A stretch of 64,000 nucleotides of DNA, from the NCBI GenBank assembly GCA_024347235.1, contig AP025283.1, positions 1,736,001 through 1,800,000 of the forward strand, read 5' to 3'. The notes below the pieces were generated by a model. It did no database searches. It was not told where the DNA came from and saw only the letters and a program-made list of their open reading frames with translations. Each line of letters opens with the position of its first letter. Positions within the stretch are counted from its first letter, which is position 1. Source of the DNA: Aliamphritea spongicola (GTDB taxonomy: Bacteria; Pseudomonadota; Gammaproteobacteria; Pseudomonadales; Balneatricaceae). Position numbers and translations under genes: made by a program. Positions 49,018 to 58,159 of this stretch are shown piece by piece.

Positions 49018-50572
49018 TTAAATCGTTTTCGAGCTATTTTTTTCTAAACTAGATTTCTCTCTTACAGTGAATACAAATGAAAATATTGCTGATCTTGTTA
49101 TGCTTAACAACTGCTCTAAGTGACTTATAAACTCTTCTTCACTAATAAACCTGATATTTTTAATTAAACTATATGAGTTATATATATCATCTAAGCATGA
49201 AGAGCGATAAACTACTAAAAACTTGTGTTCTAAATCATTTCTCCATGATTTATAAAAAGATAGCTCGCCGTTTTTTTATCATTTAAATCTGTTGCAATAC
49301 TATATAAAGACAATAACCCTGGAGATTTTATTTTATTAAATTTTTCTCTCCTGTTACCATTATCTAATTGCCAGAAGCTAGGAAAGTATACGAGACCATT
49401 AGGCGGGTGTATATCATATAAATCACATATAGCAGCCCCTATCCTATCTAATATCCCAAAACAAACTCTGAATGAAGTTCTTAGCTTTTCAACATCAATA
49501 CCTAAAATCTCATTATTTAATAATTCAGAAAAGCAGGATTCATGCATTTCAGAATAATTAGATTCCTTCTCAATATATTCATAATACAATTTTCTTGAAA
49601 AAGAAAACTCAGATTTTAGCCTATTTAAAACCATCTCCATAGGCACAATAAAGTCTCCTTTCAAACCGGTCTTTGAAGGAATGGTTAAGTCGTCTCTGGC
49701 ACTTGCTAAACAAGGGCAATATAATGAATGCTCAGACAAGGTTAAATTATTTTTCAAATAAAACCTTCTTGAATTAGATAAAGATTCAAACTCGTTTTTT
49801 GTTTTTATATGGTCACTATCATCAGGATCTATTTTTTACTTTTAAGTATGTCATTTAGCTTAGCGTCGTTGTACTTTAGTTTTAAATTTAATGACTCTAT
49901 CAACGTTTGATAAAGTTGTCCTGAGTTTATTGCATTTTTATACCCCAGGCTTACTTGATGCATTAACTCTATAGTAAATGTATTAGATATTTGATTGAGA
50001 AGAATCAAAGAATCTGATCGACCAATCCAAGCGTTAGGGTGCTGACTATTTAATTTTATAGCTTTGTCATAGCAGGAAATTGCTTCCGTTACTCTAAATT
50101 GTTTGTCTAAACAAATTCCTAAATTAACTAAATACTCATAAGGTAATTTCTCTTCTTCTAATGATAAAACTATAGATTTCCAAAGTAGGTTTTTGATCTC
50201 GACGAGTTTTTCAATAGATGAAAATCTAATTCAAAAGAGTTTTTGTGTTAAGTAAGTTCGACTTACCATTACTTAAGTTATAATAATATGCGTGTTCATA
50301 AGAAATTTTTAAAATATCGTCCTTAAATTTATGAAGTAACCCTACTCCAAATATTGAAGATCTTTTCTTAAACTTTGAATTAAAAGACCCGATATCTATA
50401 AATAATGCTGCTATGTTATTTATTGAAGCATAAAAATATCATTTCTTTTATTGTTTTTTATTCGCTTATATATTCTATACGTAGATTTGAATGAAGATTC
50501 AATAAATCCTCTATCTATATCTTTACTTATAAAGTCAAATTCTTCATCAATGCTTAAATAACTTTCATCCAT
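49018..50572 (-). CDS. TPR-HEPN protein (LA2681-like HEPN domain)
   Basis: About 519 aa. The N-terminal half (MDESYLSIDEEFDFISKDID onward) holds TPR units, clearest in YLVNLGICLDKQFRVTEAIS-CYDKAIKLNSQHPNAWIGRS. The C-terminal part has a HEPN domain with the RX4H motif in FYKSWRNDLEHKFLVVYRSS, the signature of HEPN ribonucleases. TPR plus this HEPN type is the LA2681-like arrangement predicted to act in defence or stress. The frame breaks near 50430, 50230, 49838 and 49250, so exact length is uncertain. Start 50572 lies 11 bases after the membrane protein gene. Confidence 0.7.
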
Positions 50573-50583
50573 GTTTTTCACTA

Positions 50584-51127
50584 TCAATGCCCGCTTGATT
50601 CTATACTTATTAATTTATCATTGTTTATAAGAATCCTAGTTTCATTTGAGAGTATTAAAGTTTTATTATTTAAGTGTCTTGTGACAACCATTCCTTTAAT
50701 ATTAATTAATTCATCCCCTTTCATAAAACTTACAGTTGATACTTTATTATTGGATATCACGTTATATGACTCGCCTTCATCTATACCTGAAATTAGAGAG
50801 ACCACAGAAAAAAACATAACCAAGAAAAACAGCTCTATAAATAGCTTTAACTTGAGTCCTTCAATTTTAGTCAATGTAACTGTTATTGATGTAACTATAA
50901 AAACATAAAGTGATAATTGGATCAACAAAAACGATTTGTAGTGCACTAATGAACCCTTGTGTAGAAATATAGTATTTATTATAAGCCATTAAATTGGCTG
51001 GTATATCTAAACCAATGAAATATCCTTTTAAATAAGACCAGCCAATTATATAAAGCGATACGGAAACCAAGGCAGTAAATAAAACCATGATTTTAAGTAG
51101 TAATATAGAGTCTGATTTTGAATTCAT
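50584..51127 (-). CDS. cargo membrane protein upstream of TPR-HEPN
   Basis: About 180 aa. Four hydrophobic segments: ILLLKIMVLFTALVSVSLYIIGWSYL, QGFISALQIVFVDPIITL, LYVFIVTSITVTL and LFIELFFLVMFFSVVSLISGI, then a soluble domain of about 60 residues with strands (VVTRHLNNKTLILSNETRIL). The frame changes near 50910. Its stop is 11 bases before the TPR-HEPN start, so the two are surely co-transcribed. It could be the membrane sensor or anchor for the HEPN protein. Family unknown. Confidence 0.6.
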
Positions 51128-51193
51128 TATTAAACAACCGTAAAATATGATGATTAATGATATATTTGCTGTTAATAAAAGCTAAATTACTAA

Positions 51194-51538
51194 TTAATAC
51201 CCAGTCGATATATATCTTGCATACGCCTTACATGCTTTAGCCATTTCAGTTTTAGATGTATCTGTTCGAAACTGATTATGTGCAACTTTCCATTCCTCAC
51301 AGGCTTTTCGTAGCTTATGTGCTGTTGATGTTTTCTTTCGCTCACTTTCTAAACGTATCTGCTGCTGACGCTGTTTTTCTGTCTGTTCAGCTATAGCTGC
51401 ATTTCTTTCTTGCTTCAGTTGATTTAAAGCCTGTGAGGCCTGATACGCCATATACTGACTGGTAGCGTAGTTTGAGAGCAGATTGCCAGCGGCAACGCCT
51501 AAGGTGATTATGAAAAATAAAGTCAGGTATTTAGTCAC
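51194..51538 (-). CDS. small coiled-coil protein with N-terminal anchor
   Basis: 114 aa, intact. MTKYLTLFFIITLGVAAGNL is a membrane anchor or signal peptide. Then a long charged helix rich in Gln, Lys, Arg and Glu (QALNQLKQERNAAIAEQTEK) and two Cys in KACEEWKVAHNQF and MAKACKAYARY. Such small anchored coiled-coil proteins are seen in phages and conjugative elements. Less AT-rich than its neighbours. Function unknown. Confidence 0.55.
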   Translation of the reverse strand: MTKYLTLFFIITLGVAAGNLLSNYATSQYMAYQASQALNQLKQERNAAIAEQTEKQRQQQIRLESERKKTSTAHKLRKACEEWKVAHNQFRTDTSKTEMAKACKAYARYISTGY

Positions 51539-51656
51539 AATGAAAGTCCTTATTTATCGTGCTGCTTAACACGTATTTTCCTTATAAATAATTCTTCACC
51601 TTTATTTACATTAATCTTTACTATATGCGGGCTGTTTTAAATGGTATCCCAAGTTA

Positions 51657-52430
51657 TTACGACACTAAATTTTCATTTGAGCCTGATTTTACCGCTGAGA
51701 ATATTGTTTCAAATACCTTGTCTATAATCGGATCAAGCTCTGAAAATGACTCTTTATATGAATCTTGGCTAGTATTTTTTATTAGCTTTTTACATTTTCG
51801 ATAAGTAAAGTAACCACAGTTTTTGGATAATAATATGACATCATCGTCAAGTTTTTAGATAGAGATGAAAGAAAATCGATATACTGTGATTTTGATAAGT
51901 CTTCCACAAGCGAGCCTACCCACTCGGGTGATTCATTATCTAATACTGTAGAAGGGATTTCATCAGTATAGCGTTTACTGACTTGTGCAATCATTTCTAA
52001 TTTTTCTTGGCCACGTAAATAGAATGCGAGTACAGGGTTATCTGTACTAAGCTCCGATAACGCTTCTTCAAATGAAGGAACTAATTTTGAATCAATATCA
52101 ATACTATTGGCTTCATAAAGGTTATCTAAGTGACCTTTAATGATTGGAGATATCATCGTAGCAATCATTTGTTTATCAAAAGGCTTGTATTTTTTTCAAT
52201 TCTTTCAAATGTATGGTCTAAATAGTCTTCAAGTATCTGATCTGTGTTAACAATTGAGTTGCTGATTGCATGTCTCATCTCTAAAAGAAGATATAATACT
52301 TTTCTAGCACTTCTTTTACTTTGAGATCTGTTTTTAGAAAGTAACCAGCACCAGCTAATATTGATGAAAAGCAAATGCCACCAAGTGCAATAAAAGCGGC
52401 TATGATTTTTGCGTCCATTCCCCAAATCAT
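51657..52430 (-). CDS. membrane-anchored helical cargo protein B
   Basis: About 258 aa. MIWGMDAKIIAAFIALGGIC with a following SSILAGAGYFL forms one membrane helix; the rest is helical: LEDYLDHTFERIEKN, SFEEALSELSTDNPVLAFYLRGQEKLEMIAQVSKRY and LIENVKKLIKNTSQD. The frame breaks near 52283, 52192 and 51786, one base each. It follows the larger coiled-coil membrane protein gene after 18 bases. The pair is next to the integrase, a usual place for variable defence genes. Family unknown. Confidence 0.55.
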
Positions 52431-52448
52431 AATTACAACTCCTTTTGT

Positions 52449-53530
52449 TTATTCTTTACTTTTCGTCTTCAGTAGTGATGTTACTGAGTTAATAATTGTA
52501 TTTGTAGTTTCGGTGTTGGATTTGGCTCTCTCTAATTCTACAGTTGTCTGTCCTTTTCAAGAACAAAATTTCTTTCAGTTTTCAATAGGCTTTCTACTGA
52601 CTTATTAATAGAGGCCAGGTTTTTAGTCAAGTAAGAAGTTTCCAAAGCTATTAACTTGGATTCGAGATTAGTTAGTTCATTTTGAAAATACTTTATTTCT
52701 GACAATCCATCTTTATAAAGTCTAAGGAAAAAGTATGCAAAAATTTCAAGAAAAATAACTAATAGGATTCTTGGTAGTAATGGTAAAAATAAATTTCTTA
52801 AGAACTTGTTATTTGACTCATTGTTTTCTGAGGCTAGTTCTTTTAAAAGTGTAGATGTATCAATAATATCTACAGTATCCCATAACAAATATAGTCCGCC
52901 AGCAGTAATTGACATTCCTATCATCAAGTTAATATTAGACCTAAGCCTTAAATCTGAAATTTCTCTGTATATTCGGTTTTTTATTCCTAGAATTGATGAT
53001 CTTAATTTTTCTTGTTCAGTATTTTTGTTAATTCATCTTTAAATGCTTTAGATTCATTGGTGAAAATGTTTTTGATTGCATCAATTGTAGCATTGTCTAC
53101 AATCCTTGATAAAATATCTTCCTTTTCTTGCGGGGTGATATTGCTAGTGTTTTTAGTTTTATTATTTCTGAGTTAAGGTTTTCAATTTTTATTTTTAAGG
53201 AAGAGGTATCATAGTCTTTTGATGAGGTGTTTGTTTTAGATTTTGAAAAAGTGCAGTTGCAACTTTTGCGGGATTGCCTGATTGTAAATAGTTTAAAAAT
53301 AGTAAAATAATAGATAGGAATGTGAATATGAAAAATAAAACCTTAGAATATCCCATCAATAACTCAAACTGTGGATCATTTAACCCAGAATTGATCCATG
53401 CTTTATAGAAAACCTTATCTGAAAATACTAAGTCATTTAGAAGAAATAAAAACAAACTGATTGTTATTGAAAGTACAGTAGCATTTCTCATTATGCTATT
53501 TCGAATAGAGTTAGACACGTGCATATCCAT
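52449..53530 (-). CDS. membrane coiled-coil cargo protein A
   Basis: About 361 aa. N-terminal helices ATVLSITISLFLFLLNDLVF and VLFFIFTFLSIILLFLNYL, a charged helical part (LKIKIENLNSEIIKL, TPQEKEDILSRIVD), a second pair of membrane helices (MIGMSITAGGLYLLWDTVDI and LFLPLLPRILLVIFLEIFAYFFL) and a long C-terminal coiled coil (FQNELTNLESKLIALETSYL onward). The frame breaks near 53228, 53155, 53020 and 52555, one base each. Its plan, membrane helices with cytoplasmic coiled coils, is seen in some phage-defence sensors, but no known family is matched. Start may be the third ATG-like codon (MHVSNSIRN). Confidence 0.55.
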
Positions 53531-53616
53531 TATTTGTAAAAGTCATATTTTGTCGTAACAGGCAGTGAGCCATTTAACACATTTTTTGGTATAAAACAGT
53601 ATCATCTTGGTATCAG

Positions 53617-54653
53617 TTGCTAGATTTGCCAGGGAAAGGCTATGACTATCAAAAGAAAGGTTCTGCCTGGTTCGTGGATGTGCGGCCAGAGGGCAGAGCA
53701 GGGAAGCGTGTTACCCGTAAATTCACTACAAAGGCTGAAGCTGTTCGGTTTGAGTCTTTTGTCATTTCACAGGCTGCTGCGAATAAAGCCTGGAATCCTT
53801 CCCAGCAAGATAAACGTCGTTTATCTGAGCTGATTGAGCTGTGGAATGAAGGGCATGCTAAAACGCTGTCTAGCGGGGCTGTTCGTTATGCTCTGCTGGT
53901 CAGGTGGTGTAAGGATCTGAATGACCCTGTGGCGGCTTCTGTGCGGCCTGAGCATTTAATTCGTTGGCGGTCTGAGCGATTGGCCGTGTTAAAGGCAACG
54001 ACGGTTAACATCGAGCTGCAGGCGGTTAAGAGTTTGTTTAACTGGTTACAGAAGGCTCAGCTGGTTGAGTTTCCTAATCCTGCTGCACATATTCAGGCGA
54101 TTAAGGTTGCTGAAGTAGAGCGGCCGTTTTTGTCTCAGGCTGAAGTGGCGCATTTTTATTCGCAACTCTCTTCGGCTCCAGGGAGGACATCGCAGTTATC
54201 GCGCAGACATGTTTGGAAACAGGGGCACGCTGGAGTGAGGTGGAAAAGATCCAGTGGGAGCATGTCCGTGAGGATCGTCTGATTTTTACGAATACCAAGA
54301 GTAAGAAGACGCGTACAGTGCCGATCCGGCCTGAGTTGTATGTGTTGCTTTGTGGTTGTGGTAACCGTTCTGCGAAGCGTTTATTCGGGAGCAGGGCAGA
54401 AACTGCCCGAAAGTGGCTAAACCGCTTATGGGACTTACCAGACGGTATTTCGACGCACATTCTTCGCCATACCTTCGCTAGTCACTTTGTGATGGCAGGG
54501 GGCAATATTCTGACGCTGCAGCGAATTCTCGGGCATAGCAAGATTGATATGACTATGCGGTATGCTCACCTGGCGCCATCTCACTTACAGGAGGTGCTTT
54601 CCCTTAACCCAGGTGTGCTACTTGAGAAAAAGTGGAGAGTTTGTGGAAAGTGA
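53617..54653 (+). CDS. int: tyrosine recombinase (integrase) of the element
   Basis: 345 aa when one base near 54186 is restored. N-terminal SAM-like core-binding domain (LSELIELWNEGHAKTLSSGA), then the catalytic set: Arg in ETGARWSEVEKI, His and Arg in HILRHTFASHF, His in LGHSKIDMTM and the nucleophile Tyr in RYAHLAP. It inserts and excises the element at the 21-bp repeats, 46 bases past its stop. The start is TTG 53617 (LLDLPGKGYDYQKKGSAWF); no ATG in frame lies near. The last codons are inside the right arm-type repeat. Confidence 0.92.
54630..54650 (+). repeat. possible integrase arm-type site, right
   Basis: Second copy of the AAGTGGAGAG-NN-TGTGGAAAG block found at 38490, with 19 of 21 bases identical. 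It overlaps the last codons of the integrase and is 48 bases from attR. Confidence 0.45.
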
Positions 54654-54698
54654 TTTTGTGAGGGATCAAATTTGATATTGGATTCAGGGGCTTAGATT

Positions 54699-54719
54699 TT
54701 TCGTGGAACTTTAGTGACA
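54699..54719 (+). repeat. attR: right copy of the 21-bp direct repeat
   Basis: Identical to the left copy (38356-38376) over 21 bases. It stands between the integrase stop and the glutaredoxin-like gene. Confidence 0.8.
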
Positions 54720-54844
54720 TTTCTATGAATGGTCATGCACAAAGAGAGATTTCAGGCAGGTGTTTCGCAACGAGTAAGGGGAGCTTGTCTGTACTTGCTG
54801 CATGACAGCCCCTAAAATGCCATTTTTTCAACAGGCAGTCGGTT

Positions 54845-55126
54845 ATGCGTAAGTTTTTATTGATGGGCACAGAGGGATGTCATCTGTGTGATGATGCTGC
54901 AGCAATTGTAGTGGCAACGCTTGATCCTGCATTGCACGAAGCAGAGCTGGTGGATATTGCTTTTGAAGATGAGTATATGACCCGCTATGCCGTGCGTATT
55001 CCGGTTCTGCTTGATGAAGCCAGTGGTAAAGAGCTGGACTGGCCTTTCGACCAGCCCGCTTTACAGGACTTCCTGCATGGGCTGGAGATCTGTGAGCAGG
55101 GAGTTAAACCCGGTTCTGCAGGTTAA
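54845..55126 (+). CDS. glutaredoxin-like protein (DUF836 type)
   Basis: 93 aa, intact. MRKFLLMGTEGCHLCDDAAAIV has the redox pair CHLC, and YMTRYAVRIPVLLDEASGKELDWPFD carries the cis-Pro and the conserved LDWPF segment. Cytoplasmic thiol-disulfide protein, common beside unrelated genes in gammaproteobacteria. Its last 23 bases overlap the 3' end of tatD on the opposite strand. Confidence 0.85.
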   Translation: MRKFLLMGTEGCHLCDDAAAIVVATLDPALHEAELVDIAFEDEYMTRYAVRIPVLLDEASGKELDWPFDQPALQDFLHGLEICEQGVKPGSAG

Positions 55127-55928
55127 AAATGTAAGGCTGGTTGCGCGGCTCTCCCGGGCGACCTGCTCAGCGGTTTTGCCGACCAGTTCAGCGACAACCT
55201 GCAGGATATGTGGCAGGTTCAGCGGGGTGTTGCGCCGGCTTTTGGGTTTTGGGCGAATGTCTCTTGGTAACAGGTATGGCGCATCTGTTTCCAGCATCAG
55301 GCGGTCTGCAGGAATGTCTTTCAGCAGAGGGTGCAGATGACTGCCGCGGCGCTCGTCGCAGATCCATCCCGTAATTCCAATATACAGATCCAGATCCAGA
55401 TAGTTGTACAGTTCTTCCCGGGTACCGGTAAAGCAGTGGGCAACCCCGCCACTGATGTGCTCACGGAAGGCGGAGAGCATTTCAAGCTGTTTCTGATGAG
55501 CATCCCGTTCGTGTAAAAACAAGGGAAGGCCTGTTTCTGCTGCCAGTTCCAGTTGTTGTTCAAACGCGTATATCTGTGCTTCCGGTGGTGAGAAGTTACG
55601 GTTGAAATCCAGGCCTGTCTCGCCAACAGCGACTACCTTGTCTTCCTTCAAAAGCTGGCGTAATTGCTCTGTTGTGTCGGCGCTGTATTCACTGGCTGAA
55701 TGAGGGTGTACACCGGCAGTAGTGAACAGCGGCACACTACTCTGCTGACACATCTCCAGGCACTGATGGTTCTCAGGCATGTTAGTGCCGGTAAGAATCA
55801 GGGGAGACGCCAGCGAGTGCTGCCTGCTCAGCCACTTCGTGCCAGTCTTTGCTAAAGCTGGAATCACTGAGGTTAACACCTATATCGATCAGCACCTGAT
55901 CGGCATTCTGTGGGGTAAATGTTCGCAT
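55104..55928 (-). CDS. tatD: TatD-family 3'-5' DNase
   Basis: Metal-dependent nuclease of the amidohydrolase fold. MRTFTPQNADQVLIDIGVNL, TTAGVHPHSASEY (metal His), AVGETGLDFNRN (Glu), LFLHERDAH (His), GVAHCFTGT (His) and LMLETDAPYLLP (Asp) supply the metal ligands. The frame changes near 55800 and near 55145; with these, the C-terminus is RRNQPYIFNLQNRV, which fits the NXXX(L/I)F end of TatD proteins. About 275 aa. It is 12 bases downstream of slt. Confidence 0.88.
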
Positions 55929-55940
55929 CAGCTGAAAATC

Positions 55941-57960
55941 TTAATAAGCACTCAGTTGCTGTTTAATCTGCTTGCGCAGGGTTTTGCTTTGCTTTGCACC
56001 GACGGCATCCTGAAGAGCCAGCTCAAAAGCCGGTTGTTCTAAGGAGTGCTTTGATTCGCCGGCAATGCTGGCATAGATAGCGTGATAAGCAATGACGTTG
56101 CGGACATACTTATTGGTTTCCCTGAAAGGGATTGTTTCTACCCAGATGTCCATCGGCAGATGTCCGCGTGCCTTCAGCCACTGATCAACCCGGTGTGGAC
56201 CGGCATTGTAGGCAGCTGTTGCCAGTATCTGGTTGCCCTTAAAGCGTTTCTGCATCTGTGCCAGGTAAGCACTGCCAAGGTTAATGTTGATTACCGGTCG
56301 GTTCAGGTCAGCGACGCCTTTGTATTTGACGTCAAACCTTTTGGCAGTTTGCTTAGCGGTTTTAGGCATCAGTTGCATCAGACCACGGGCGCCGGCGCTG
56401 GAGCGTACGGTGACCTGATAGGCACTTTCCTGACGGGCGACAGCCCGTGCCCAGTTGGTATCAATTTCCAGTTCGGCAGCCATTTTGTCGAAGATCTTGG
56501 TATAAGGGGCCGGAAAACGAATGTCGATCGCATCCCATACCCGGGCTTTTGCTGCACCGCGGATAGCCTGGTCATGCCAGCCCCACTGGTGCGCCAGAGT
56601 GGCTGCGGTATAGTAAGTGTCTGAGTCAGCATTTTGAGTGATGCGATTCCACTCTCGCCGGGCCAGATAATGTTCGTTTTGTTTATAGAGCTCAAACATG
56701 CGCTTAAAGGCAGGCGTTTCCGCCAGTTTATTCAGCTCCGTGCCGGCAGGTTTTGTCTCTGTCGGGTTGAGGCTGAAAGGACGGTTCAGAATATCCGCCG
56801 CCAGTAAACCGTAGTAACTGCGTTCTTTACTGAGGGATACAAATGCCTGTGAGGCCGCAGGTGTCAAACCCTGAGTGTGGCTCGCGGCAAGGGTGCGCCA
56901 GTACACCCATCGTTCATTGTTTTGGATATCTTCAGGAAGATTAGTGATCAGGCGGTGTACTTCCTGCCAGTCTTCTTTTACCAGTGCCGTACGAAACAGA
57001 CGGTTCTGAATAGTTTCGTCCAGGTTGTTTCCTAGCTGTTCTATCAGCTTCAGTGCGCCTTTAGGGGCCTTACTTTCCAACCGTGAAGCCAGTCTGCGAT
57101 TCAGTGATTCTTTTCGCTTAGGGGCGAGTTCCAGGGTGTCACGAACTTTCAGCCAGGTTTTGGCTGCAGCAGCGGGGTCGTTAAGGCTGAGACGGGTCAG
57201 GCCGTAGAGGTACGTTTCACGGTTGGCCAACGTATCGCCTTTCAGGGCGTTCTTTTTGTCAGCAGTTCAGGGTTCGCCTGAATTTTATAAAAACGATCGA
57301 TGACAGCTTTATCCTGTTTGTCTGTGATAAAGCGGCGTAAATACTTAGCCAGTGACATTTGTTTGGCTGCAACGCTCTTCCAGAAACGGGAGGTAGCCAG
57401 TGCGGAAGACGGGCCGCCTTTGGTTTTCTGCCAGTGTTCGAAACTGCTGTCACAGGCATCAGGACGGGAGTGGCCTATATTCCAGAAGGCTTCTATGCCA
57501 GCAATGGCTTTATCTTTATGCCCCGTCTCCATCAGTGCATGGCGGCGATAGCATTCATATTTTTCACTGCCGTTTATGCCTGACTTGGCCAGTGCCGGTA
57601 GGTAGGCTTTCCAGCGTTTCTGGCGAATCAGTTGATTTAGCCAACGTTGCTGAAGTTGTGTGGTGACGGGAACATCCGGGTATTGTTTGCCAAATGCAGT
57701 AATCTGCTTCTGGGATACGCTGGCCAGTTGCTTACTGAGCTGGGCTGCTTCGACGTAGGGGAGCAGGGGATAGTCAGCGAGTTTTGCCTTGATTGAGTCA
57801 AGTTTGCCAAACTCAGATGCTTTTATGGATTGCTTGGCGTCTTTATAAAGTTGCCGTTGCTGGTCAAGGGTTGTGGCGGAGAGTTGGCTACAAAACAGGC
57901 CTAAACTCAGACCAATGACGCTGAAAAATTATTACGATAAAACATTTGCCTGGCCAGCAT
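55941..57960 (-). CDS. slt: soluble lytic murein transglycosylase (Slt70)
   Basis: Periplasmic enzyme that cleaves peptidoglycan to anhydromuropeptides. A short signal (FYRNNFFSVIGLSLGLFCSQLSA) is followed by a long superhelical U-domain of helix repeats, the linker, and the catalytic domain with the Glu in AVARQESAYQ, GARGLMQLMPKTA, the AYLAQM and AAYNAGPHRV motifs. The frame breaks near 57927 and near 57250, one base each. Joined length is 673 aa. First gene of an slt-tatD unit; divergent from uup with 199 bases between. Confidence 0.93.
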
Positions 57961-58159
57961 GGTTAACAATCCTTGCCGATAAAATAACGATGTACCGAGT
58001 GTCTACGAAGCCCCTGTAAGATGCAAGCGACGTGTTATAGCAACACTGGATGTCCTTTTCTCTGAGGCCGGTAATATAGCAGTTTATGAGCGCGCTGCAG
58101 GGGTGTTTAATTTATTTTTCAGTAGAATAGGCGCCTGATTTTATACAGGTGGACGATTG

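Larger units (their letters stand above)
38356..54719. mobile_element. integrated inovirus-like element, about 16.4 kb
   Basis: The element is bounded by a 21-bp exact direct repeat. A tyrosine recombinase lies at the right end. Inside are an inovirus core on the minus strand (40466-47091: Rep, Zot, pVI-like, pIII-like, pVIII, ssDNA-binding protein, control genes), a divergent repressor at 47204, and AT-rich cargo to both sides. Outside the repeats the chromosome is phaC on the left and a glutaredoxin-like gene on the right, ordinary genes that would be adjacent without it. Filamentous phages are usually 6-12 kb, so about 9 kb is extra cargo. No pIV secretin gene is seen, so export would need a host secretin. 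Confidence 0.85.

Noticed and set aside
55061..55103. Longer tatD end (stop at 55061)
   Set aside because: That frame gives a tail unlike TatD and runs deeper into the glutaredoxin gene; the other frame ends in the family-like RRNQPYIFNL.
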